64,000 nt of DNA, from NCBI GenBank assembly GCA_964494505.1, contig CAZBRO010000007.1:142867-206866 (forward strand), given 5' to 3'. This document shows positions 8,980 to 16,300 of this stretch, piece after piece. The DNA comes from CAIYRG01 sp964494505 (GTDB lineage: Bacteria; Pseudomonadota; Alphaproteobacteria; Micropepsales; Micropepsaceae). Within the stretch, counting starts at the first letter, position 1. Each line of letters starts with the position of its first letter. The notes under the pieces were generated by a model that saw only the letters and a list, made by a program, of their open reading frames with translations, searched no databases and had not been told where the DNA came from. Both the position numbers and the translations under genes were made by a program.

Positions 8980-10041
8980 TCACGCCTTCAGCGCCGGCAC
9001 CAGCCGCTCCGCGTTCTCGTAGAGGATCGCGTTCATCTGAGCCTGGCTCAAACCGCAGGCGCGCAAATCCGTCAGATTGTCGGCATCCGACACATAGGGA
9101 TGATCGCTCCCGAACATGATCTGGCTCAACGGCGCGAATTTCAGCAGCGCCGCCATGGTCGGCGGCGAACTCGCATTTGCGGTCTCGTAGTACAATTTGC
9201 GGAATTCCGCCTCGATCCCGTCCGGGGCCACCTTGGACAGATCGGTCGCCTGCGTCAGCCGCTTGAAGCGCCCCGCGAACATCGGCACCGCCCCGCCCGA
9301 ATGCGAGAACACGAACTTCACGTCGGGATAGCGCCGGAACCCGCCGGTCAAAAGGAATCCCATCACCGTGCGCGCGGTGTCATAGGGTATCTCGACCAGG
9401 TTCGCCTCCAGAGGCAGGGCCGGGAAGATCCGCGTGCAGCATGCCGCGGCGAGCGGATGGAAATAGGCGACGGCCTTGCGCCGGTTCAGCTCCTCGAACA
9501 CGGGGGCGAACGCCGCATCGCTCGCATATTTGTCGCCATAGGACGTGGCGAAGCCAGCGCCCACGACATGCAGATCGTCGAACCCGTGCGCAATCTCCTT
9601 CAGCGCCGCATCCACATCGGGCAGCGGCAGATACACAAGCTGCGCGTAGCGCCCCGGGTGATCGCGCACCAGTTCCGCGCCGTAATCGTTGATGCGCCGG
9701 ATCAGCGTGCTGCGTTGGCCGGGCTCGGTGCGCTCCGCAAATCCGGTCGGCGGCGAGATCACCGCCTTGGCGATGCCCGTCTTGTCCATGTCCTCGAGCG
9801 AATAGGAGAGGTCCCAATTGAGCCCGCCGGCATCGCCCGCCCCCACTCGGTTCCCGGCGGCCGCATTCACCAGGAAGGGCGGATTGAAATGGTGGTGGAA
9901 GTCGATTGTCCGTGCCGCTGCCGCGGCGCGCGCGTTTGGCCCGAGTGCCGTCGCCGCACCAAGCGCGGCAAGGGTCGCCACGATCTCGCGCCGCGAGGGT
10001 TCGCCAATCCGCCCGCTTGTCCCAACAATCTGCCGCGTCAT
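8980..10041 (-). CDS. Tat-exported amidohydrolase (ACMSD/amidohydrolase_2 family)
   Basis: Metal-dependent hydrolase or decarboxylase with a TIM-barrel fold, 353 residues. I chose the ATG at 10041 because GGGGGAGAGC precedes it. The N-terminus carries a twin-arginine type leader (EPSRREIVATLAALGAATALG) ending in an Ala-rich cleavage region. Metal-ligand motifs are TIDFHHHFNP at the first strand, VFSHSGGAVPMFAGR in the middle and MFGSDHPYVSD near the end. The family includes aminocarboxymuconate semialdehyde decarboxylase and resorcylate decarboxylases; a Tat leader is common in uncharacterised members. Convergent with the Kelch gene; the substrate is unknown. Confidence 0.88.
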   Translation of the reverse strand: MTRQIVGTSGRIGEPSRREIVATLAALGAATALGPNARAAAAARTIDFHHHFNPPFLVNAAAGNRVGAGDAGGLNWDLSYSLEDMDKTGIAKAVISPPTGFAERTEPGQRSTLIRRINDYGAELVRDHPGRYAQLVYLPLPDVDAALKEIAHGFDDLHVVGAGFATSYGDKYASDAAFAPVFEELNRRKAVAYFHPLAAACCTRIFPALPLEANLVEIPYDTARTVMGFLLTGGFRRYPDVKFVFSHSGGAVPMFAGRFKRLTQATDLSKVAPDGIEAEFRKLYYETANASSPPTMAALLKFAPLSQIMFGSDHPYVSDADNLTDLRACGLSQAQMNAILYENAERLVPALKA

Positions 10042-10471
10042 GCTCTCCCCCATGTGCCGGTCTCGTGTGACGAGCGCGAAGCATAGCATTGCGGGCACGC
10101 TTTTGCGCTTCCTCCCCCTTGCGCGGGCGAAGTGCGGCAGGCGGGCGGCGCGAATCCGCGATACCCCTCCCCCCTCCCCTCATGAAGCGGGGATAAACGG
10201 AGTCGTTTTCCAGGATTCGCGCGGAGTTCGGCGGGGATAAGGTCATTTTATTTGCGGCGGATTCGGGTGCTTTTTCAGCGCTTTTGGGTGCAATTTGCCC
10301 ACCATTTCGGAGCGAACCCGCCGGGCTCTCCGTCCAAACTCCATCGTTCGACCAAACCTGCGCGCTGCCGAGGCCCAACTTCATCTGGACTACATGGGAA
10401 GCGGCGGCGTTGAGTTCGAGTGCCCCCGCGCGCGCCTTCCTCCTCCTTTCAGGGGGAGGCGGACAGTGGGG
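10042..10471. other. 430-bp gene-free region with inverted repeats
   Basis: No supportable gene. Contains a perfect 10-bp inverted repeat (GCGCGAATCC at 10148-10157 and its complement at 10213-10222) with 55 nt between the arms, and pyrimidine/purine blocks (CCCCTCCCCCCTCCCCT, and TTTCAGGGGGAGG near 10450) like those in the palindromic elements further right. The amidohydrolase promoter should lie near its right-facing 5' end, but no clear -35/-10 pair is visible. Confidence 0.5.
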
Positions 10472-10939
10472 TCATTTCCCGAACAGGGCCTTGCGCCGCT
10501 CCAGGCTTTCGGCGGGCCACAGAATCTTGGAATCGTAATAGACCTCGAAAGCGGGCACGCCGTCGGGAAGCCTGACCCAGGGCTGCTTGGAGCGGGTGTA
10601 GATGTGCACGTCGGGGGCAAGTGTGGAGGGTTGTTCCAGCGTGCCCACGCGGACGAAGCGAAGCTGTTCGCGCCCGCCATAGGTGCTCCACAGGGCGGTG
10701 CCGCAATCGGGGCAGCGGTGGATGACATGGGGACGGCCGGAATCGGTCGGCTGGGGATAGGGCTTCGTCTCGCCCGAGAGGAGTTGAACGCGGGTACCCT
10801 CGATCAGCGCGTTCAGCACGAAGGCGCTTCCGGTCTGGCGCTGGCAATCCAGGCAATGGCAGCAATGCACGAACATCGGCGCGGATATGAGCCGGTATTT
10901 TACGGCACCACAGGAACACCGCCCGGAAAGCTCTGCCAT
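10472..10939 (-). CDS. GFA/CENP-V-family zinc-binding protein
   Basis: 155-residue member of the glutathione-dependent formaldehyde-activating (GFA) fold family. The start at 10939 follows AAAGGGTG. The N-terminus MAELSGRCSCGAVKY is typical. Zinc ligands are seen in CSC, in CCHCLDCQRQTGS (about 27-39) and in CPDCGTALWS (about 76-85). Family members bind structural zinc; enzymatic activity is often unproven. Its first ~95 bp is duplicated as a remnant at 11135-11229, on the far side of a palindromic element. Confidence 0.9.
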   Translation of the reverse strand: MAELSGRCSCGAVKYRLISAPMFVHCCHCLDCQRQTGSAFVLNALIEGTRVQLLSGETKPYPQPTDSGRPHVIHRCPDCGTALWSTYGGREQLRFVRVGTLEQPSTLAPDVHIYTRSKQPWVRLPDGVPAFEVYYDSKILWPAESLERRKALFGK

Positions 10940-10976
10940 GGAGGTCACCCTTTCTGTCACGCGCAATTCAAGACAC

Positions 10977-11127
10977 TACCCTCCCCTTGAGGGAGGGTCG
11001 ATCCGGTGAAGCGCGTCAGCGATGAGACGGATCGGGGAGGGGAGATGTTTGAGCCGCGTCCCCTCCCCGAACGATTTCGCCGGATAAATCCGGCTTCCTC
11101 GTTCGACCCTCCCTCAAGGGGAGGGTA
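10977..11127. repeat. MITE-like palindromic element, copy 1
   Basis: A 151-bp element with perfect 25-bp terminal inverted repeats (10977-11001 and 11103-11127; outer end TACCCTCCCCTTGAG). Inside is a second palindrome, CGGGGAGGGGA paired with TCCCCTCCCCG. No coding capacity. A second copy with the same ends lies at 13497-13638. The element separates the intact GFA gene from a duplicated piece of its 5' end. Confidence 0.85.
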
Positions 11128-11134
11128 GGAAATC

Positions 11135-11229
11135 ATGGCAGCAATGCACGAACATCGGCGCGGATGCGAGCCGGTATTTCACGGCTCCACAGGCACACCG
11201 GCCGGAAAGCTCTGCCATGGGTTCACCTC
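11135..11229 (-). pseudogene. Remnant of a second GFA gene (N-terminal piece)
   Basis: On the minus strand this stretch reads MAELSGRCACGAVKY and on to MFVHCCHD, about 90% identical at base level to the start of the GFA gene at 10939, including the zinc Cys residues. It is cut off by the palindromic element. It is either what is left of a tandem paralogue or a segment duplicated during insertion. The divergence (about 8-10 mismatches in 95 bp) argues against a very recent event. Confidence 0.75.
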
Positions 11230-11278
11230 TTCCGCAATCGAATTGACGGCCCGCAGTTTACGACCAATATTCGGTTCC

Positions 11279-11602
11279 ATGAACGGCGCGATTGTCCACG
11301 ACCCGATTCTGAAGCGCTTTCGCGCCACGCTGGAGACAGCGTATGGCGGCCGAATCGAGCGCGTCGTGCTTTACGGTTCGCGCGCACGCGGCGACGCTCG
11401 CGACGATTCCGATTACGATGTCGCGGTGTTCTTGAAGGACTTGGACGACCGCTTTGCCGAAATGGACCGGTTGGCGGACATGGAAACCGCTCTCCTGTCG
11501 GAAACGGGTGCGTTCATTCATGCCATGCCGTTTGAGGCGGGTTCTTACGCTGAGCGCACGCCGCTGATGCACCAAATCCGCCAGGATGGAATCGATCTGT
11601 GA
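11279..11602 (+). CDS. Minimal nucleotidyltransferase of a MNT/HEPN pair
   Basis: 107 residues. The nucleotidyltransferase core is VLYGSRARGDARDDSDYDVAV (about 30-50), with the GSxARG loop and the two Asp that bind metal. In characterised MntA-HepT pairs the MNT protein is the antitoxin that AMPylates the HEPN partner. The start at 11279 gives MNGAIVHDPILKRF; upstream in-frame sequence is the GFA remnant and is not part of this gene. The stop overlaps the GTG start of the HEPN gene (GTGA), indicating translational coupling. Confidence 0.88.
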   Translation: MNGAIVHDPILKRFRATLETAYGGRIERVVLYGSRARGDARDDSDYDVAVFLKDLDDRFAEMDRLADMETALLSETGAFIHAMPFEAGSYAERTPLMHQIRQDGIDL

Positions 11603-11985
11603 CGCCGGAGGCAGGCCGCTTTTTGGAAAAGGCGCGGCACTGTCTAGACAATGCGCGGGTGAACCTAGGGAGCGGCCTCGGTGACGATGCGGGCAGGAAC
11701 GCCTACTTAGCCGCGTTCCATGCCGCGCAAGGGCTGATTTTCGAACGGACTGGCAAAGTGGCGAAGACGCACCACGGCGTTCACGGCCAATTCGACACGT
11801 TGGCAAAGGGGGAGCCCGCCATCGGTGCGGAGATTCGTCCGTTTCTAGCGCAGGCCTACAAGCTAAAGGCATTGGCGGACTACGAAACCGGACCTGGCTC
11901 GGAAATCTCGACGGAGCGCGCCGCAGCCGCCCTCGAAGCAGCGCGTAGATTCGTGGATCGTGTCGCGGTTGTCCTGTCCGGATGA
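11599..11985 (+). CDS. HEPN-domain protein paired with the MNT gene
   Basis: 128-residue all-helical HEPN protein beginning at GTG 11599, overlapping the MNT stop. The diagnostic stretch is GRNAYLAAFHAAQGLIFERTG (about 34-54), followed by KTHHGVHGQFDTLAK, as in the HEPN group related to C-terminal sacsin domains. The canonical ribonuclease motif R-X4-6-H is not clearly present (R and H are eight apart), so nuclease activity is uncertain. With the preceding gene it forms a likely two-gene defence or toxin-antitoxin module. Confidence 0.85.
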   Translation: MTPEAGRFLEKARHCLDNARVNLGSGLGDDAGRNAYLAAFHAAQGLIFERTGKVAKTHHGVHGQFDTLAKGEPAIGAEIRPFLAQAYKLKALADYETGPGSEISTERAAAALEAARRFVDRVAVVLSG

Positions 11986-12297
11986 GGGGCACTCGCACGT
12001 GTCGGTGGCATCCTCGCCAGCAAGCCGCAGGGCACGCTCTATATCGGTGTGACGAACAATCTCGTGCGGCGTGTGTTCGAGCACAAGCAAGGCAACGTTC
12101 CGGGTTTCACAAAACGGTATGGCGTGCACGCGCTGGTGCATTGAGAGCCGTTCGAAGGTTACGAAGCAGCGATTGCGCGCGAGAAGAAGTTGAAGCGATG
12201 GCGGCGGAATTGGAAGCGCGCGCTCATCGAAGAGAACAATCCGAATTGGGCTGATTTGTTCGGAACGATTGCGCCGGGATTTCAGGAAAATCTCTGA
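11986..12297 (+). pseudogene. GIY-YIG endonuclease, inactivated
   Basis: In the frame running directly on from the HEPN stop, the sequence reads GILASKPQGTLYIGVTNNL, then RRVFEHKQGNVPGFTKRYGV, then a TGA at 12142-12144, then EPFEGYEAAIAREKKLKRW to a final TGA at 12295-12297. The TGA falls where YhbQ/UPF0213-type GIY-YIG proteins have an aromatic residue before the EPFEG-like segment, so a TGG-to-TGA change is the simplest explanation. The start codon and the first Tyr of the GIY motif are also missing. Both halves remain well conserved, so the decay looks recent. Confidence 0.8.
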
Positions 12298-12342
12298 AGC
12301 ACCGCTGAGACCTGATGCAATTGCGTCTGGCTTTGAAGTGGG

Positions 12343-12372
12343 TCCCGGATCGTCCCTTCGGGCCGTCCGGGA
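12343..12372. repeat. Short palindromic intergenic repeat
   Basis: TCCCGGA and TCCGGGA arms enclose a loop containing CCCTTCGGG, itself self-complementary. The sequence has the look of a dispersed REP-type hairpin and lies 49 bp upstream of the deacetylase start, in a 123-bp gap between it and the broken GIY-YIG gene. Confidence 0.5.
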
Positions 12373-12420
12373 TGACACCGTGTGATATAATGCCGGCCGG
12401 CGGAAGTGCGGGAGCGGTGG

Positions 12421-13494
12421 ATGGCGGAGGGGAAGCAAATACAGAACAATGAGGCGGCGGTGACGCGGCGGGATGTCGTGCAGGTGGGCACTGCAGCGGC
12501 GGTGGCGGGGTTGATTGCGGCGTCGGCGGCTGCGGCGCAAACTCCGGCCGCAACTCCATCGGGGCAGCAGATGGCACAGAACGCATCCAACTCCGCGGCC
12601 ACCCCGCAGGGCGCGGGCACCGCGACACCGCGTGGGCAAAACAATATCCGCACCGGGGAGCAGCAGCCCTTCTACGACTACTCGCCCCTCCCCAAACGCC
12701 CGAAGCTGAAATGGCCGAACGGCGCGCGCGTCGCCGTCTTCATCGTGCCCAATGTCGAGCACTGGGACGTCCATGACGACAAGGGCCAGATGGACGTGCG
12801 CAACCTGCCGCGCAACGATTACGGCTTGCGCGTCGCGGTGTGGCGGCTGATGGAGGCGTTCACTGAACGCCGCATCCCCACGACCATCGCGCTGAACGCG
12901 TCGGTCTGCCGCTTCTACCCCGAGCTGATCGAGGCCTTCAAAGCGCGCGGCGACGAACTGATGGGCCACGGCATCACCAATTCGGAGCGCCTCAACCTGG
13001 TCTCGCCCGAACAGGGCGGGGCAATCGTGCGACAGGCGGTCGACATGATCCGCGCGGCCTCGGGCCAGCGCGTGCGCGGCTGGCTCGGGCCGGGCCTGGC
13101 CGAGAACGACGGCACGCTCGATGCGCTCAAAGCGGCCGGCGTCGAATATGTCTGCGATTGGGGGCCGGCCGACGATCAGCCCTTTCCGATGAAGAACGGG
13201 CTGCACGTGATGCCCTATTGGGTGGACATCAACGATCTCGGCCTGATCGACCGGCAGGGGACGCCAGCCTCGGTGTTCGCGTCCTATATCGTGGATGCGT
13301 TCGATACGCTCTATCGCGAGGGCGGAGATCAGGCGCGCGTGCTGCCCATCGCGCTGCATCCGTTCCTGACCGGCGCGCCGCACCGCGCACCCCATCTGAT
13401 CAAGGCGCTGGATTACATCCGCGGGCACGAGCACGTCTGGTTCGCGCGGGGCGGCGAAATTCTGGACGCGTACAAGGCGGCGACACGCACGTAA
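12421..13494 (+). CDS. Tat-exported polysaccharide-deacetylase-family protein
   Basis: 357 residues starting at ATG 12421 (GGGAGCGG just upstream). The Tat leader is VTRRDVVQVGTAAAVAGLIAASA, followed by a low-complexity Pro/Thr/Gln stretch to about 65. The catalytic domain has the NodB-like fold features of the PuuE/allantoinase-like branch: WPNGARVAVFIVPNVEHWD, YGLRVAVWRLMEAF, the substrate-side DELMGHGITNSE, GWLGPGLAENDGTLDAL and PIALHPFLTGAPHRAPHL. It probably hydrolyses an N-acyl or amide bond on a small molecule or polymer outside the cytoplasm. The substrate is not predictable. The next feature is a MITE-like repeat. Confidence 0.85.
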   Translation: MAEGKQIQNNEAAVTRRDVVQVGTAAAVAGLIAASAAAAQTPAATPSGQQMAQNASNSAATPQGAGTATPRGQNNIRTGEQQPFYDYSPLPKRPKLKWPNGARVAVFIVPNVEHWDVHDDKGQMDVRNLPRNDYGLRVAVWRLMEAFTERRIPTTIALNASVCRFYPELIEAFKARGDELMGHGITNSERLNLVSPEQGGAIVRQAVDMIRAASGQRVRGWLGPGLAENDGTLDALKAAGVEYVCDWGPADDQPFPMKNGLHVMPYWVDINDLGLIDRQGTPASVFASYIVDAFDTLYREGGDQARVLPIALHPFLTGAPHRAPHLIKALDYIRGHEHVWFARGGEILDAYKAATRT

Positions 13495-13496
13495 TT

Positions 13497-13638
13497 TAGC
13501 CTCGCCTTGAGGGAGGGTCGAATGGGCGGCGCGCGGATTCGCGCGAGCACGTTCGGGGAGGGGATATTTGTGCGTGTCCCCTCCCCGAAATTTTCTCGCT
13601 GCGCTCGACAATTTCGACCCTCCCTCAAGGGGAGGGTA
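13497..13638. repeat. MITE-like palindromic element, copy 2
   Basis: 142 bp bounded by the same 25-bp inverted ends as copy 1 (left arm 13497-13521 with two mismatches, right arm 13614-13638 perfect), with the same inner palindrome CGGGGAGGGGA/TCCCCTCCCCG. Interior sequence outside the palindromes differs from copy 1. It lies three bases after the deacetylase stop, so it may also act as a transcription stop in either direction. Confidence 0.85.
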
Positions 13639-13706
13639 ATGAAGCGCGCTTGGCCGTAAGGTTCCCGTAAGCTACGCTCCCCGCAACGAAAACAAGGGAG
13701 CGGACA

Positions 13707-14018
13707 ATGCACGGACCGCACGATATAGGCGGGTTGGAGGCCGGGCCGGTGGACACCGAAGCCCACGCCACCACCTTCTGGGAAAAGCAGATCGACGCGC
13801 TGAACGCACTGATGGGGCAGAAGGGCTATCGCCGCACCGACGAGAACCGGCGCTATATCGAGAGCCTGGGCGAGGATGTCTACAACACGCTGTCCTATTA
13901 CGAGCGCTGGACGGCGGGGCTGTCGCGGGTGCTGGTGGACAAGGGCATCGCGACCCAGGACGAGATCGACGCGAAGGTGGCCGAGGTCCGCGCGCGCCTC
14001 GGGCAGGACGCGGCCTGA
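13707..14018 (+). CDS. Thiocyanate hydrolase / nitrile hydratase, beta N-terminal half (SCNase-beta-like)
   Basis: 103 residues matching the N-terminal half of nitrile hydratase beta. It opens with the family start MHGPHDIGGLEAGPVD and contains YYERWTAGLSRVLVDKGIATQDEIDAKV, which from memory resembles the corresponding segment of thiocyanate hydrolase beta (YYGRW, ILVDK). In ordinary nitrile hydratases this half is fused to an SH3-like half; here that half is the next gene, as in thiocyanate hydrolase and the three-subunit toyocamycin nitrile hydratase. GGGAG precedes the ATG. The stop overlaps the next start (TGATG), so the chains are probably made in equal amounts. Confidence 0.85.
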   Translation: MHGPHDIGGLEAGPVDTEAHATTFWEKQIDALNALMGQKGYRRTDENRRYIESLGEDVYNTLSYYERWTAGLSRVLVDKGIATQDEIDAKVAEVRARLGQDAA

Positions 14019-14299
14019 TGGGGGCGTTTGCGCCGGGGACGCGTGTGCGCGTGCGGGAGGATTTCCCGCCTGGCCATGTGCGCACGCCGGTCTATGTCCG
14101 GGGGAAGGAGGGCGTGGTGACGCGGAAATTCGGCGCGTTCCTGAACCCCGAGCTGCTGGCGATCGGACGCGACGGGCGCCCCGAAAAGGTGCTCTACGAG
14201 GTGCGGTTCCGCCAGGCCGATCTGTGGCCCGATTATGCGGGGAAGCCCGACGATACGCTCGACATCGACATCTATGAACATTGGCTCGCGAAGGTCTGA
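14018..14299 (+). CDS. Thiocyanate hydrolase / nitrile hydratase, beta C-terminal half (SCNase-alpha-like)
   Basis: 93 residues forming the SH3-like half of a nitrile hydratase beta chain. Features are GTRVRVREDFPPGHVRTPVY, VRGKEGVVTRKFGAF and a C-terminus QADLWPDYAGKPDDTLDIDI. That ending closely recalls thiocyanate hydrolase alpha (DLWPEY, NDTLE, E.YLEK) as I remember it. It would form part of the subunit interface around the metal subunit and close the active site. It overlaps the upstream gene by TGATG and lies 3 nt before the metal subunit gene. Confidence 0.85.
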   Translation: MGAFAPGTRVRVREDFPPGHVRTPVYVRGKEGVVTRKFGAFLNPELLAIGRDGRPEKVLYEVRFRQADLWPDYAGKPDDTLDIDIYEHWLAKV

Positions 14300-14302
14300 C
14301 CC

Positions 14303-14974
14303 ATGCAGGAACACGCGCACGACCACGATCATCACGGCCATGACCACGATCACGATCACCCGCAGGAGCGCGCACCTCACGCGCCCCCGCAACCCGACGA
14401 GAAGATCCATTCCTATTACCAGGTGCTGGGGCTCGCGCTGAAGGAACTCCTGATCGAGAAGGGCATCGTCACGCCGGAGGAAATCCGCAAGACGATCGAA
14501 TTCCGCGATTCCATCACGCCCGCGACCGGTGCGCAGGTTGTTGCGCGGGCCTGGATGGACCCCGCTTATAAGGAGCGGCTGCTCAAGGATGGCTCCGAGG
14601 CGATCCACGATTTCGGTCTGGATATGAGCGGCACCGAATTGGTGGTGGTGGAGAACACGCCCGCCGTTCACAACGTGATCGTGTGCACGCTGTGCTCGTG
14701 TTATCCGAGGAGTGTGCTGGGCCTGCCGCCGTCCTGGTACAAGTCCCGCGAATACCGCGCGCGCGTGGTGTGCGAGCCGCGCGCCGTGCTGGCCGAATTC
14801 GGCACGACGCTGCCGGATAATGTGGAGGTGCGGGTGCACGATTCCACCGCCGATATGCGCTATCTGGTGCTGCCGATGCGCCCGGCCGGGACCGACAATA
14901 TGAGCGCGGAGCAATTGGCGGAGCTGGTCAGCCGCGACTGCATGGTCGGCGTGTCGCTGCCGCGGGCGCCCTGA
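14303..14974 (+). CDS. Co-type nitrile hydratase alpha / thiocyanate hydrolase gamma subunit
   Basis: 223-residue metal-binding catalytic subunit. The metal claw is VCTLCSC (Cys128, Cys131, Cys133), with Thr after the first Cys as in cobalt enzymes (iron enzymes have Ser). Two of these Cys are post-translationally oxidised in known family members. YPRSVLGLPPSWYKSREYRARVV follows. Hydrates a nitrile to an amide, or splits thiocyanate to carbonyl sulfide and ammonia. The first 19 residues contain nine His alternating with Asp, a likely metal-binding tail not usual for the family. No separate activator gene is seen. The stop overlaps the first transporter start. Confidence 0.9.
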   Translation: MQEHAHDHDHHGHDHDHDHPQERAPHAPPQPDEKIHSYYQVLGLALKELLIEKGIVTPEEIRKTIEFRDSITPATGAQVVARAWMDPAYKERLLKDGSEAIHDFGLDMSGTELVVVENTPAVHNVIVCTLCSCYPRSVLGLPPSWYKSREYRARVVCEPRAVLAEFGTTLPDNVEVRVHDSTADMRYLVLPMRPAGTDNMSAEQLAELVSRDCMVGVSLPRAP

Positions 14975-16281
14975 TGCTGCCGGCCGCCGAGCGCCGCGAA
15001 AAGGTCCGCGCCGTCATTCGCGTGTCCTCGTGCAATTTCATCGAGGCGTATGATTTCATCGTCTACGGCTATTACGCGAATTACATCGCGGCGACATTCT
15101 TTCCGTCGGGAAGCGAGTTCGGCTCGCTGATGCTGTCGCTGGTGACGTTCGGGGCGGGCTATCTGATGCGGCCGTTGGGCGCGATCGTGCTCGGCGCCTA
15201 CATGGACCGGCGCGGGCGCAAGCAGGGGCTGATCCTGACGCTCGGGCTGATGGCGGCGGGCACGCTCTCCATCGCGGTGATGCCGGGTTACGCGCAGATC
15301 GGATTGATCGCGCCGATCCTGATCGTGGCGGGACGGCTGGTGCAGGGCCTGTCGGCGGGCGCGGAATTCGGCGGGGTTGCTATTTATCTGGCCGAGATCG
15401 CAACACCGGGACGGCGCGGCTTCTATTGTTCGTGGCAGGCGGTGAGCCAGCAGGTCGCCGTCGTGTTCGCCGCGGCGTTCGGGTTCGGGCTGACACTGAT
15501 CGTGCCGCCGGAACAGATGACGCTGTGGGGCTGGCGATTGCCGCTGCTCGCCGGCATCGTCGCGATACCGCTGATCCTGTGGCTGCGCCGTTCGCTCGAA
15601 GAGACCGAAGTGTTCAAGCGCAGCCGCCATGTGCGCAGCACCGCGGAGGTGATGCGGATCCTCGCCGCGAATTGGAAGCTGATCGTCAACGGGCTTGCGC
15701 TCACCGTGATGACGACGACGAGCTTTTATCTCATCACCGCCTACACGCCGACCTATGCGCGGGCGGCGCTGCATATGGAACCGACGACCGTGTTCCTCGT
15801 GACGCTGCTGGTGGGGCTCTCCAACCTCGCCTGGCTGCCGGTGGGCGGCGTGCTGACCGACAAATTCGGCGCGCGCGCGGTGATGCTGCTGGTGACGGCG
15901 GCAGCACTCGCGACCGGCTATCCCGCCATGCTCTGGCTGGTGGCAGGGCCGGGGTTTGCCAAGCTGCTCGCCGTGCTGCTGCTCTATTCCGTCTATTTCG
16001 GCCTCTACAATGGCGCCCTCATTCCGCTGCTTGCCGAGATCATGCCGCACGAGGTGCGCACGGCCGCGTTTTCGCTTGCCTTCGTCACGGCGACCGCGGT
16101 GTTCGGCGGCTTTACGCCCGCGATCTGCACCTATCTGATAGAGGCCACGGGAAATCGCGCCGCACCCGCTCTGTGGCTTTCCTTTGCCGCCGCCATCAGC
16201 TTCGCCGCCGCCTTCGTCCTGCCGCGGATTCTGACCGCGGACAGCCGTATCCGGGCTCAATTCCTCTCCCAGCCGCAATAA
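14974..16281 (+). CDS. MFS transporter, metabolite:H+ symporter (MHS) family, copy 1
   Basis: 435-residue, 12-span major facilitator of the citrate/alpha-ketoglutarate/shikimate type. The N-terminus has the MHS signature SSCNFIEAYDFIVYGYYANYIA, and the loop 2-3 motif is GAYMDRRGRKQGLI. The start overlaps the hydrolase gamma stop (TGATG), so it is translationally linked to the enzyme and may import its substrate or export a product. It is followed by two paralogues. Family members move organic acids or zwitterions with protons; the actual substrate is unknown. Confidence 0.88.
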   Translation: MLPAAERREKVRAVIRVSSCNFIEAYDFIVYGYYANYIAATFFPSGSEFGSLMLSLVTFGAGYLMRPLGAIVLGAYMDRRGRKQGLILTLGLMAAGTLSIAVMPGYAQIGLIAPILIVAGRLVQGLSAGAEFGGVAIYLAEIATPGRRGFYCSWQAVSQQVAVVFAAAFGFGLTLIVPPEQMTLWGWRLPLLAGIVAIPLILWLRRSLEETEVFKRSRHVRSTAEVMRILAANWKLIVNGLALTVMTTTSFYLITAYTPTYARAALHMEPTTVFLVTLLVGLSNLAWLPVGGVLTDKFGARAVMLLVTAAALATGYPAMLWLVAGPGFAKLLAVLLLYSVYFGLYNGALIPLLAEIMPHEVRTAAFSLAFVTATAVFGGFTPAICTYLIEATGNRAAPALWLSFAAAISFAAAFVLPRILTADSRIRAQFLSQPQ

Positions 16282-16300
16282 TCCGCCTACGGAGATATCC

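Noticed and set aside
9100..10086. Plus-strand 328-aa frame opposite the amidohydrolase
   Set aside because: Shadow; the minus-strand frame has a Tat leader, metal motifs and a ribosome site.
11863..13611. 582-aa minus-strand frame
   Set aside because: Runs across a pseudogene, a repeat and the deacetylase gene in antisense; no family motif.
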